Under the pieces are notes generated by a model that made no database searches, was not told the origin of the DNA, and was given only the letters and a program-made list of their open reading frames with translations. The position numbers and the translations under genes are program-made. Shown piece by piece: positions 4,267 through 10,446 of a DNA stretch of 10,446 nt. Location: NCBI GenBank assembly GCA_030036975.1, contig JASHSE010000496.1, forward strand, positions 1 through 10,446. The letters are read 5' to 3'. This stretch comes from Xanthobacteraceae bacterium (GTDB lineage: Bacteria > Pseudomonadota > Alphaproteobacteria > Rhizobiales > Xanthobacteraceae). The stretch's first letter is position 1, and each line of letters begins with the position of its first letter.

Positions 4267-6699
4267 TTATGCAGGCGTACGCTCATTGTAACCCTGCAAC
4301 AGCCTTTCGAGCTCGACAACGACGCGGCTGATCACACCCGACCAGTCACCTGGGGCACTTTGTCGGAACAGCCGCGCGGTCGGATACCACGGGCTATCGT
4401 CGCGATCGATCAGCCAACGCCAGCAGGTGTTGTAGCGGTTGAGCAGCCAGAACGGCTTGCCGAGCGCGCCGGCGAGATGGGCCACCGATGTATCGACCGC
4501 GATGATCAGGTCCAGATTGTCGATCAGCGCCGCCGTATCCGAAAAATCGTGCAGGTCGTCGGCGTAGTCCGCCACGCGCTGGCGAAGCGCACTGTTGCGC
4601 AATTGCGCAAGCGCGTGTTCGCCCTTCTGCAGGCTGTAGAATTCGCAGCCGGTGATGCGCAAAATCGGCGCCAGTTGATCGAATTCAAGGCTGCGCATGC
4701 GGTCGATGCGATGCGCGTTTGGCAACTGCTTGCGCGGATCGCCAGCCCAAACCAGCCCGACCCGCGGCTTGTTGCGCGCGCCCAGGCGAGCCCGCCACGC
4801 GCTCGTCTTTGCCGCCACCCCAAACAGATAAGGCGTCTGCGCCGGTATCGTCTCGAGGCGAGTGCGGAAAGCGAGCGGCAGGCTGAGCAGCGGACAGCGC
4901 AGTTCAAAACGCGGCACCTGCTGCGGCGCAGAAATGACCTGTGCCACGCCGGCTAAACTCGCCATAAGGTCCTTGAGCGGCGCTGGCACTTCCAGCAGCA
5001 CGCGCGCGCCGCATTCGGCAACCAACGGCGCGTAGCGGCAAAATTGAATGGTGTCGCCGAATCCCTGCTCGCTGTACAGCAAGATGGTCTTGCCTGCTAT
5101 CGCAGTCTGACCAAGCCAAAGCGGTTGCGCAAAATCCCGCTTAAGCGCCTTGAGCCCTTCGGTTTTCCAGCGCCATTCATATCCCCGCCACCCGGCGTCG
5201 AAATCTCCGTTGAGAAGCTGCAAGACAGACTTGCTGAAGTGGGCCTGGGCATGATCGGGCCGGACTGCAAGGGCGCGGTTGTAGCTCGCCAGCGCCTCGT
5301 CAAGCCGCTGCAGTTCATGCAGCACCACACCGCGGTTGATGAGGGCCTCGGCATGATCGGGCAGCAGCGCCAGGGCGTGGTCGTAGCTCGCCAGCGCCTC
5401 GTCGAACCGCTTGAGCTCATGCAGCGTGTTGCCACGGTTGTTGAGCGCCTCGGCATGATCCGGCTGCAGCGCCAGGGCGCGGTCATAGCTCGCCAGCGCC
5501 TCGTCGAACCGCTTGAATTCATGCAGCGTAATACCGCGGTTATAGAGCGCCTCGGCATGACCGGGCTGCAGCGCCAGGGCGCGGTCGTAGCTCGCCAGCG
5601 CCTCATCGAACCGCTCCAGTTGCCGCAGCGTGTTGCCGCGGTTGTTGAGCGCCCCGGCATAATCCGGCCGCACCGCCAGGGCGCGGTCGTAGCTCGCCAG
5701 TGCCTCGTCGAACCGCTCCAGTTCATGCAGCGTAATACCGCGGTTACAGAGCGCCTCGGCGTAATCCGGCCGCATCGCGACGGCGCGGTCGTAGCTCGCC
5801 AGTGCCTCATCGAACCGCTCCAGTTGCCGCAGCGTGTTGCCGCGGTTGTTGAGCGCCTCGGCATGATCGGGCCGCAGTGCCAGGGCGCGGTCGTAGCTCG
5901 CCAGCGCCTCGTCGAACCGCTTCAGTTGCCGCAGCGTGTTGCCGCGGTTGTTGAGCGCCTCGACATGGTCCGGCCGCAGCGCAAGGCCGCGATCGTAGCT
6001 CGCCAGCGCCTCGTCGAACCGCTGCAGCTCGTGCAGCGTCGCACCGCGGTTGCAGAGCGCCACGGCATGATCCGGCCGCAGCGCCAGGGCGCAGTCGTAG
6101 CTCGCCAGCGCCTCGTCGAACCGCTTGAGTTCATGCAGCGTGTTACCGCGGTTATAGAGCGCCGCGGCATGATGCGGCTGCAGCACAAGGGCGCGGTCGT
6201 AGCTCACCAGCGCCTCGTCAAAGCACTGCAGTTCATACAGCGTGTTGCCGCGGTTGCAGAGAACCTCGGCATGATCGGGCTGCAACGCCAGCGCGCGGTC
6301 GTAGCTCGCCATCGCTTCGTCGAGCCGCTTCAGTTGCCTTAGCGCATTGCCGCGGTTATAGAGCGCCCCGGCACAATCCGGCTGCAGCGCAAGAGCACGG
6401 TCGTAGCTCGCCAACGCCTCGTCGAACCGCTGCAGTTCGTGCAGCGTCGCACCGCGGTTGCAAAGTGCCTCGGCATGATCCGGCCGCAGCGCCAGGGCAC
6501 GGTCGTAGCTCGCCAGCGCCTCGCCGAACCGTCGTTGCTGCGTGCTAATCAGTGCGATCAGGTGAAGGGCATCGAAATAGTCTGGTTTAACCCCGAGTAT
6601 TGCGCGCGCCAGATCATCGGCCTCACGTAACCGCCCACGCTGATAGGCCGCAACGGCGCGCTGCATTGCCTCGGGCAATGTTAGCGTAACGTCAGCCAT
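4267..6699 (-). CDS. TPR-array glycosyltransferase-like protein, left paralogue
   Basis: 810 residues. The start ATG at 6699 has a good Shine-Dalgarno GGGAGG 6 nt upstream. Residues 1-75 hold two degenerate TPR units (LPEAMQRAVAAYQRGRLREA..., FDALHLIALISTQQRRFGEA...). Residues 76-483 are 12 near-identical 34-residue TPRs of the form AEALxNRGxTLHELKRFDEA-LASYDRALALxPDH. Residues 484-810 form the C-terminal domain, with GFGDTIQFCRYAPLV (546-560), PRVGLVWAG, and VDTSVAHLAGALGKP (735-749). This GT9/GT41-like fold is seen in many alphaproteobacterial 'TPR glycosyltransferases', probably transferring a sugar to protein or surface glycan; donor and acceptor are unknown. No signal peptide or membrane helix is visible. 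It has a divergent paralogue at 7787-9994. At the site where the right copy has PVWVLLPFLPDFRWLL, this copy has PFWLLNRYNTCWRWLI, so the active-site surroundings differ. Confidence 0.85.
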   Translation of the reverse strand: MADVTLTLPEAMQRAVAAYQRGRLREADDLARAILGVKPDYFDALHLIALISTQQRRFGEALASYDRALALRPDHAEALCNRGATLHELQRFDEALASYDRALALQPDCAGALYNRGNALRQLKRLDEAMASYDRALALQPDHAEVLCNRGNTLYELQCFDEALVSYDRALVLQPHHAAALYNRGNTLHELKRFDEALASYDCALALRPDHAVALCNRGATLHELQRFDEALASYDRGLALRPDHVEALNNRGNTLRQLKRFDEALASYDRALALRPDHAEALNNRGNTLRQLERFDEALASYDRAVAMRPDYAEALCNRGITLHELERFDEALASYDRALAVRPDYAGALNNRGNTLRQLERFDEALASYDRALALQPGHAEALYNRGITLHEFKRFDEALASYDRALALQPDHAEALNNRGNTLHELKRFDEALASYDHALALLPDHAEALINRGVVLHELQRLDEALASYNRALAVRPDHAQAHFSKSVLQLLNGDFDAGWRGYEWRWKTEGLKALKRDFAQPLWLGQTAIAGKTILLYSEQGFGDTIQFCRYAPLVAECGARVLLEVPAPLKDLMASLAGVAQVISAPQQVPRFELRCPLLSLPLAFRTRLETIPAQTPYLFGVAAKTSAWRARLGARNKPRVGLVWAGDPRKQLPNAHRIDRMRSLEFDQLAPILRITGCEFYSLQKGEHALAQLRNSALRQRVADYADDLHDFSDTAALIDNLDLIIAVDTSVAHLAGALGKPFWLLNRYNTCWRWLIDRDDSPWYPTARLFRQSAPGDWSGVISRVVVELERLLQGYNERTPA
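5251..6474 (-). repeat. 12 tandem 102-bp units encoding 34-aa TPRs
   Basis: Exactly 12 x 102 bp without length variation, coding residues 76-483 of the left TPR protein. Identity is high at the DNA level as well. A block of about 53 bp at 5601 recurs unchanged at 5805, a 204-bp offset, and units alternate NNRGNTLRQL and CNRG/YNRGITLHE-type, indicating duplication of a two-unit block. The same repeats keep long false frames open on the other strand. Confidence 0.92.
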
Positions 6700-6742
6700 C
6701 CGTAGCCTCCCAGGCGGTTGCGAGCGTTATTCTGCTGCAGCA

Positions 6743-6851
6743 CTATGCAGACGCACGTTTAGCGTAAGCCTGCAACAGCTTTTCGAGGTCGGCAACAAAG
6801 CGGCTGATTACCGTGCGGCCGCGCGGACCAGTGGCGGCGCGCGTCGAACAA
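6743..6851 (-). pseudogene. 3' remnant of a third TPR-glycosyltransferase gene
   Basis: The last 22 codons before the TAG at 6743-6745 read ISRFVADLEKLLQAYAKRASA. They match the C-termini of the two intact paralogues at exactly the same length (IRRVVIELEKLLQVCAERVSA on the right, ISRVVVELERLLQGYNERTPA on the left; 13 and 12 of 21 identical). Upstream, similarity continues in a shifted frame (VLFDARRHWS against LFRQSAPGDWSG) up to about 6851 and then stops at the end of the J-domain-like gene. No repeats or start remain. It is a truncated, frameshifted copy with the same orientation as the left paralogue, which starts 44 bp further on. Confidence 0.7.
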
Positions 6852-6864
6852 CACGATTTGGTCG

Positions 6865-7473
6865 CTACACCGGCCGATGCAACAGCACGGCGAGGGCGCG
6901 GCCCAAGAAGCCGAGCTTGCCGAGGCGCGACGCCGACAAATCGTCGCGCTGGCGTGCTTGCCGCCGCGCCAACAGCCGCGCCAACTGCTTGCGCCTGCTG
7001 CGCGAGCCGAATGTGGCTTTGCGGCGCGCCGGATCGGCGGCGGCGCGGCACTGCGCATCGTAGGCGACGCGACGCTCCGGCGTTTTCAGATCGTTCCAGG
7101 CCACCGTCAAGCGGCTGGCGAAGGCCGCCCGCGCACCGTGCGCACCGTGATCCGCATGCAGCCATTTGAACAGCAGCGCCGCATTGCGCCGCAACTCGCC
7201 GGCGCTCGCCGCCGCGTCGGCGCCGAGCACGCGATACGAATCGGCGTTCGGCGCAAACAGGATCTGCTCGATGAAAAACGCGGCGGCATGCTGTACGGTC
7301 TTGGGTGACCGCCGCGCCGTCACCGCAGCCGAACGGGCGGCGTCGGCTTCGCCCGCGGCAATGCGCAGCAGCAGCTCCACGCCCTCCGGCAAAGGCTCGG
7401 ACTTGATCAACTGCACCTGCGAGGGCTCGCGCAAGAGATCGATGGCAAGTTTCAACGCCGTCCTGCCAGCCAT
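6865..7473 (-). CDS. J-domain-like protein without HPD motif
   Basis: 202 residues from the ATG at 7473 (AGGCGAG about 9 nt upstream). The frame is open to a TTG at 7626, so an N-terminal extension of 51 residues is possible but is less protein-like. Residues 1-75 are helical (ALKLAIDLLREP, GVELLLRIAAGE, AAAFFIEQIL). Residues 79-139 resemble a J domain: SYRVLGADAAASAGELRRNAAL, LFKWLHADHG, then RLTVAWNDLKTPERRVAYD, which matches helix IV and the end of the domain. The HPD tripeptide needed to stimulate DnaK is HAD here (106-108). The C-terminus (146-202) is Arg-rich and basic. It may be a DnaJ-like protein that has lost Hsp70 activation, or a J-like scaffold. It lies between two TPR paralogues and, as a minus-strand gene, could be read through into the left one. 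Confidence 0.65.
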   Translation of the reverse strand: MAGRTALKLAIDLLREPSQVQLIKSEPLPEGVELLLRIAAGEADAARSAAVTARRSPKTVQHAAAFFIEQILFAPNADSYRVLGADAAASAGELRRNAALLFKWLHADHGAHGARAAFASRLTVAWNDLKTPERRVAYDAQCRAAADPARRKATFGSRSRRKQLARLLARRQARQRDDLSASRLGKLGFLGRALAVLLHRPV

Positions 7474-7626
7474 CGTACGCTCGCCTGTGGGTTGATCGGC
7501 TTCCTTCGCGCCGCCGCGTCGCAAGGTTGTCGCCGCGGGCGCCGCCATGGCTCTCGGTGTAACCGTATCCATGACCGTAGGATCTCGCAAGGAAGCGAAG
7601 ATCGGGTTCAGCCGCCCGTCGCGCAA

Positions 7627-7786
7627 CCATCGAAAGAAGGGTGAGATACGGCGCCCATCTCAAAATTCATGCTCGCACGAGAATTTCGAACACGCAATTG
7701 TCATTGAGCTATTGGTCCTGTCTCGCCAGTCACAAAATTGAAAGACAATTGTCGGCGTGTCAGTATCGCGTCAGGGAGGATCGCCA
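7627..7786 (+). promoter_or_regulatory. Control region of the right TPR gene with GACAATTGTC palindrome
   Basis: AT-richer than its surroundings. CAATTGTC occurs at 7695-7702 and 7746-7753; the second lies in the perfect 10-bp palindrome GACAATTGTC (7744-7753). A possible promoter is TTGAAA (7738-7743), 17 bp, CAGTAT (7761-7766), but the -10 is poor. The Shine-Dalgarno GGGAGG at 7774-7779 lies 7 nt before the ATG at 7787 and decides that start over the upstream GTG at 7757. The left paralogue has the same GGGAGG. Confidence 0.4.
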
Positions 7787-9994
7787 ATGTCCAACGCGAC
7801 GCCGACATTGCCCGAAGCAATGCAGCGGGCGGTTGCGGCCTATGAGCACGGGCGGTTAGGTGAGGCCGATGAGCTGGCGCGTGCAATACTCGGTGTTCGA
7901 CCAGACTATTTCGATGCCCTTCACTTGATCGCTGTGATCAATGCGCGGCAACGGCGGCTCGACGAAGCGCTGGCGGGCTATGACTGCGCCCTTGCGGTGC
8001 AACGGGATCATGCCGGGGTACTCTGCAACCGCGGTGTGACGCTGCATGACCTGCGGCGGTTCGACGAGGCGCTGGCGAGCTACGACCGCGCCCTTGCGGT
8101 GCAGCCGGATTACGCCGAGGCGCTCTTCAATCGCGGCATCACGTTACAGGAACTTAAGCGCTTTGACGAGGCGCTGGCGAGTTACGATCGCGCGCTTGTG
8201 CTGCGGCCGACTTATGCCGAGGCGTTCAGCAACCGGGGCAATACGCTGCATGAACTCAAGCGCTTTGACGAGGCGCTGGCGAGTTACGACCGCGCGCTGG
8301 CGCTGCGGCCCGACCATGCCGGGGCGTTCAGCAACCGCGGCAATACGTTGCATGAACTCAAGCGCTTCGACGAGGCGCTGGCGAGCTACGACCGCGCGCT
8401 GGCGCTGCAGCCCGATCATGCCGGGGCGTTCTACAACCGCGGCATGACGCTGCATGAACTCAAGCGCTTTGACGAGGCGCTGGTGAGCTACGACCGCGCC
8501 GTCGCGGTGCAGCCGGATCATGCCGAGGCGCTGTGCAATCGCGGCAATGTGCTGCTGGATTTGAAACGGTTTGACGAGGCGCTGGCAAGCTACGAGCGTG
8601 CCGTTGCGGTGCGGCCGAACTACACCGAGGCGCTCTGTAACCGCGGCATGGCGCTGCGGGAATTAAAGCGGCCCGGCGAGGCGCTGGCGAGCTACGACCG
8701 TGCGCTGGCGACGCGGCCGGATCACGTCGAGGCGTTTTACTGCCGCGGCGTCGTGCTACGGGAATTAAAGCGCCTTGACGAGGCGCTGGCGAGCTACGAT
8801 CAGGCCCTTGCGCTGCAGCCGGACTATTTCGACGCGCTCAACAACCGCGGTGTGACGCTGCACGAACTGAAGCGATTTCCAGAGGCGCTGGCGAGCTACG
8901 ACCGCGCGCTTGCGGTGCGGCCGGACTACGCCCCGGCGCTCACCAACCGCGGCGTCACGCTGCATCAACTGAGGCGGCTTGACGAGGCGCTCGTTTGCTA
9001 CGACTACGCGCTGGCCGTGAATCCGGGTTACGTTGATGGACACTTCAACAAATCTCTTCTGCAGCTGCTCAAGGGGGATTACGACGTCGGATGGCGGGAA
9101 TATGAGTGGCGGCGCTGGAAAGAGGAAAACCTTACGCTATTCAAGCGCGATTTTACCCAGTCGCTTTGGCTCGGTCAGACGGCAATCGAAGGCAAGACAA
9201 TCCTGCTGCACAGTGAACAGGGATTTGGCGACACCATTCAATTTTGCCGCTACGCGCCGTTGGTCGCCGAACGCGGCGCGCGCGTGCTGCTCGAAGTGCC
9301 GGTGCAGCTCAAGGACCTCATGACGAGCTTGGCGGGCGTGGCAGAGATCATTGCCGCGCCAGACAAGCCACCGGATTTCGATCTGCACTGCCCGTTGCCC
9401 AGCTTGCCGCTCGCATTGGCAACTCGCATCGAGTCGATTCCGGCGCGAGTACCTTATTTTACCGTTGCGCCGGAAATCCTGGGCAGGTGGACCAACGCAG
9501 TCGGGCCGGAACGCAATCTGCGAATCGGTCTTGTTTGGTCTGGCAGCTCGGCCCACAAGGGCGATGCTATTCGGTCGATCAGTCTCCGCTCCTTGTTGCC
9601 GCTCGTCGATCTCGATGCAGAGTTTGTGAGCTTGCAGAAGGAAGTTCGCGGCGACGACTTAGCGACGCTGAAAGAGCGAGACGATATTGTGCATTTTGGC
9701 GACAAGCTTGAGACGTTCGCCGATACCGCGGCCGTCATCGCGAATTTGGACCTGGTGATTTCGGTCGATACCAGCGTCGCCCACCTGGCGGGGGCATTGG
9801 CAAAGCCGGTTTGGGTCCTGTTGCCTTTTCTCCCAGACTTTCGCTGGCTGCTCGATCGCGAGGATAGTCCCTGGTATCCGACCGCGCGGCTGTTCCGACA
9901 ACAGGCCCCAGGCGATTGGTCGGGCGTGATCCGCCGCGTTGTCATTGAACTCGAAAAGCTGTTGCAGGTTTGCGCTGAGCGTGTGTCTGCATAA
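7787..9994 (+). CDS. TPR-array glycosyltransferase-like protein, right paralogue
   Basis: 735 residues from the ATG at 7787. Residues 1-75 are nearly the same as in the left copy (LPEAMQRAVAAYEHGRLGEADEL, ARAILGVRPDYFDALHLIA). Residues 76-415 are 10 TPRs of 34 residues, more diverged from each other than in the left copy (for example unit 7 has KRPGEA and unit 10 has VCYDYALAVNPGY). Residues 416-735 form the glycosyltransferase-like domain: GFGDTIQFCRYAPLV, LRIGLVWSGSSAHKGDAIRS, and VDTSVAHLAGALAKPVWVLLPF (from 660). SWISS-type labels would be 'TPR repeat-containing glycosyltransferase'; substrates are unknown. It is transcribed alone and away from the J-domain-like gene, and is convergent with a sulfotransferase. 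The RSISLRSLLPL segment and the PVWVLLPF loop follow the family consensus better than the left copy does, so this may be the functional reference copy. Confidence 0.87.
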   Translation: MSNATPTLPEAMQRAVAAYEHGRLGEADELARAILGVRPDYFDALHLIAVINARQRRLDEALAGYDCALAVQRDHAGVLCNRGVTLHDLRRFDEALASYDRALAVQPDYAEALFNRGITLQELKRFDEALASYDRALVLRPTYAEAFSNRGNTLHELKRFDEALASYDRALALRPDHAGAFSNRGNTLHELKRFDEALASYDRALALQPDHAGAFYNRGMTLHELKRFDEALVSYDRAVAVQPDHAEALCNRGNVLLDLKRFDEALASYERAVAVRPNYTEALCNRGMALRELKRPGEALASYDRALATRPDHVEAFYCRGVVLRELKRLDEALASYDQALALQPDYFDALNNRGVTLHELKRFPEALASYDRALAVRPDYAPALTNRGVTLHQLRRLDEALVCYDYALAVNPGYVDGHFNKSLLQLLKGDYDVGWREYEWRRWKEENLTLFKRDFTQSLWLGQTAIEGKTILLHSEQGFGDTIQFCRYAPLVAERGARVLLEVPVQLKDLMTSLAGVAEIIAAPDKPPDFDLHCPLPSLPLALATRIESIPARVPYFTVAPEILGRWTNAVGPERNLRIGLVWSGSSAHKGDAIRSISLRSLLPLVDLDAEFVSLQKEVRGDDLATLKERDDIVHFGDKLETFADTAAVIANLDLVISVDTSVAHLAGALAKPVWVLLPFLPDFRWLLDREDSPWYPTARLFRQQAPGDWSGVIRRVVIELEKLLQVCAERVSA
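8012..9031 (+). repeat. 10 tandem 102-bp units encoding 34-aa TPRs
   Basis: 10 x 102 bp covering residues 76-415 of the right TPR protein. Units 2-5 are the most alike (ELKRFDEALASYDRAL core, TGCATGAACTCAAGCGCTT repeated at 102-bp spacing), while units 6-10 have diverged. Compared with the left array it is two units shorter and less homogeneous. Confidence 0.92.
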
Positions 9995-10018
9995 CGTCTG
10001 CACTTGTCCCGATTTGGA

Positions 10019-10045
10019 TTGAGAGCGTGTGCCTAACACTCTCAA
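10019..10045. terminator. Hairpin between convergent genes, possible terminator
   Basis: TTGAGA pairs with TCTCAA at the ends; inside, after a 2-nt bulge (GC), GTGT pairs with ACAC around a 5-nt loop, about 10 bp of stem. It lies 24 bp after the right TPR gene and 33 bp before the stop side of the sulfotransferase, so it could serve both strands. No T-tract follows on either side, so it is not a classical intrinsic terminator. Confidence 0.35.
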
Positions 10046-10078
10046 GCTGTGCCCGCGCATGCCGGCTGTGCAGTCATA

Positions 10079-10446
10079 TCACTCGGCTTCGCTGGCTTGG
10101 CCTATCGCCTCGAGCGCGGTGATGCCGAGGCCGTTCAGCAATGGCGCAATATGCTCCTCATAGACGCGCCAGCGGCCGATGGCCGACGTGTAGATCGGCT
10201 GGCGCACTTGGGTGGCGCTCGCGGTCCGCACCGGCCGGTCGGTGTCGTGGAACGACAGGCAGCGATCGTCCCAAGGCAACCCGCAATGGGCGATGATGCG
10301 CCGCGCCTGCCGTTCCAGATCGGCGACGACGTCCTCGTAGCGCACATCGAGAATGCGTCCGACCGGCAGCACGCGCCGCCAATGCGCCATCAGCCGCTCA
10401 TAGCGTCGGTAATAGCGGCCGAGCTCGCCGAGCTCGTAGGTGTGGT
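10079..10446 (-). CDS. Sulfotransferase family protein, C-terminal part (gene runs off the window)
   Basis: The stop is at 10079-10081; the frame stays open to the window end, giving about 122 residues, and the start lies beyond it. It reads HTYELGELGRYYRRYERLM, AHWRRVLPVGRILDVRYEDV, VADLERQARRIIAHCGLPWD, CLSFHDTDRPVRTASATQVR, and a tail with IGRWRVYEEHIAPLL. RYEDVVADLE, CGLPWD, VRTASATQVRQPIY and GRW are the usual C-terminal motifs of the PAPS-dependent sulfotransferase (Sulfotransfer_3-type) found in alphaproteobacteria, often as the C-terminal domain of TPR proteins. The PAPS 5'-phosphosulfate loop would be in the missing N-terminal part. Whether this one has a TPR N-terminus cannot be seen. 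The Met at 10390 is internal, not the start. Confidence 0.85.
   Translation of the reverse strand, partial: HTYELGELGRYYRRYERLMAHWRRVLPVGRILDVRYEDVVADLERQARRIIAHCGLPWDDRCLSFHDTDRPVRTASATQVRQPIYTSAIGRWRVYEEHIAPLLNGLGITALEAIGQASEAE

Noticed and set aside
4042..4956. 304-residue plus-strand frame after bufC
   Set aside because: Very Arg-rich; mostly antisense to the left TPR-glycosyltransferase gene. Only a short neighbouring frame shows ParB-like similarity.
5044..6342. 432-residue open frame on the plus strand across the left TPR array
   Set aside because: It is the antisense image of the 102-bp repeats: the unit is a multiple of three, so one stop-free unit keeps the frame open. It has no ribosome binding site and only mirrors the repeat.
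6743..7663. 306-residue minus-strand frame covering the J-like gene
   Set aside because: Arg/Ala/Gly/Cys-rich out-of-frame translation of the J-like gene. Only its last 21 residues are meaningful, as the tail of the broken third paralogue.

Overview
The window looks like part of an alphaproteobacterial chromosome, most likely from the Hyphomicrobiales (Bradyrhizobium/Rhodopseudomonas-like). Reasons: high GC with strong GC3 coding, a GspC-type protein with the alphaproteobacterial 'NPLWAIPL...RPLFSPSRRPP' signature, and a neighbourhood rich in TPR-glycosyltransferase and sulfotransferase genes. This is inference from protein style. No rRNA, tRNA, CRISPR array, intact transposase or prophage gene was seen.

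Left part (84-1896, minus strand): a GspC/GspN-like type II secretion protein whose C-terminal tail carries four spaced W-x-D-G-D-G...PP repeats, and upstream of it a membrane-anchored TlpA-type thioredoxin (CVPC). Positions 1-83 hold no recognisable gene.

Centre-left (1897-4045): a divergent intergenic region with a perfect 14-bp dyad and an 11-bp direct repeat, then a compact plus-strand operon. It encodes a Cys-containing exported precursor (DUF2282, bufferin BufA), a DUF692/MNIO multinuclear iron enzyme (BufB) and a DUF2063 partner (BufC). This is a bufferin (ribosomally made, post-translationally modified copper-binding peptide) cassette. No DoxX-type bufD follows. Instead about 220 bp without an intact gene contain a decayed fragment of a ParB/DNA-methylase-type domain.

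Right part (4267-9994): two divergently oriented paralogues, each with a TPR array followed by a glycosyltransferase (GT9/GT41-like) domain. The left copy has 12 and the right copy 10 very similar 34-residue repeats. Between them lie a minus-strand J-domain-like protein lacking the canonical HPD motif, and the broken 3' end of a third paralogue (6743-6851). The locus has therefore undergone duplication and deletion.

Right edge (10079-10446): the C-terminal end of a minus-strand sulfotransferase that continues beyond the window. A hairpin lies between it and the convergent TPR gene.

How the parts work together: the buf genes form one translationally packed unit, probably for copper or redox stress, with a divergent thioredoxin that may share the control region. 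The TPR-glycosyltransferase and sulfotransferase genes suggest a surface-glycan or protein-modification region that changes by repeat-driven recombination.
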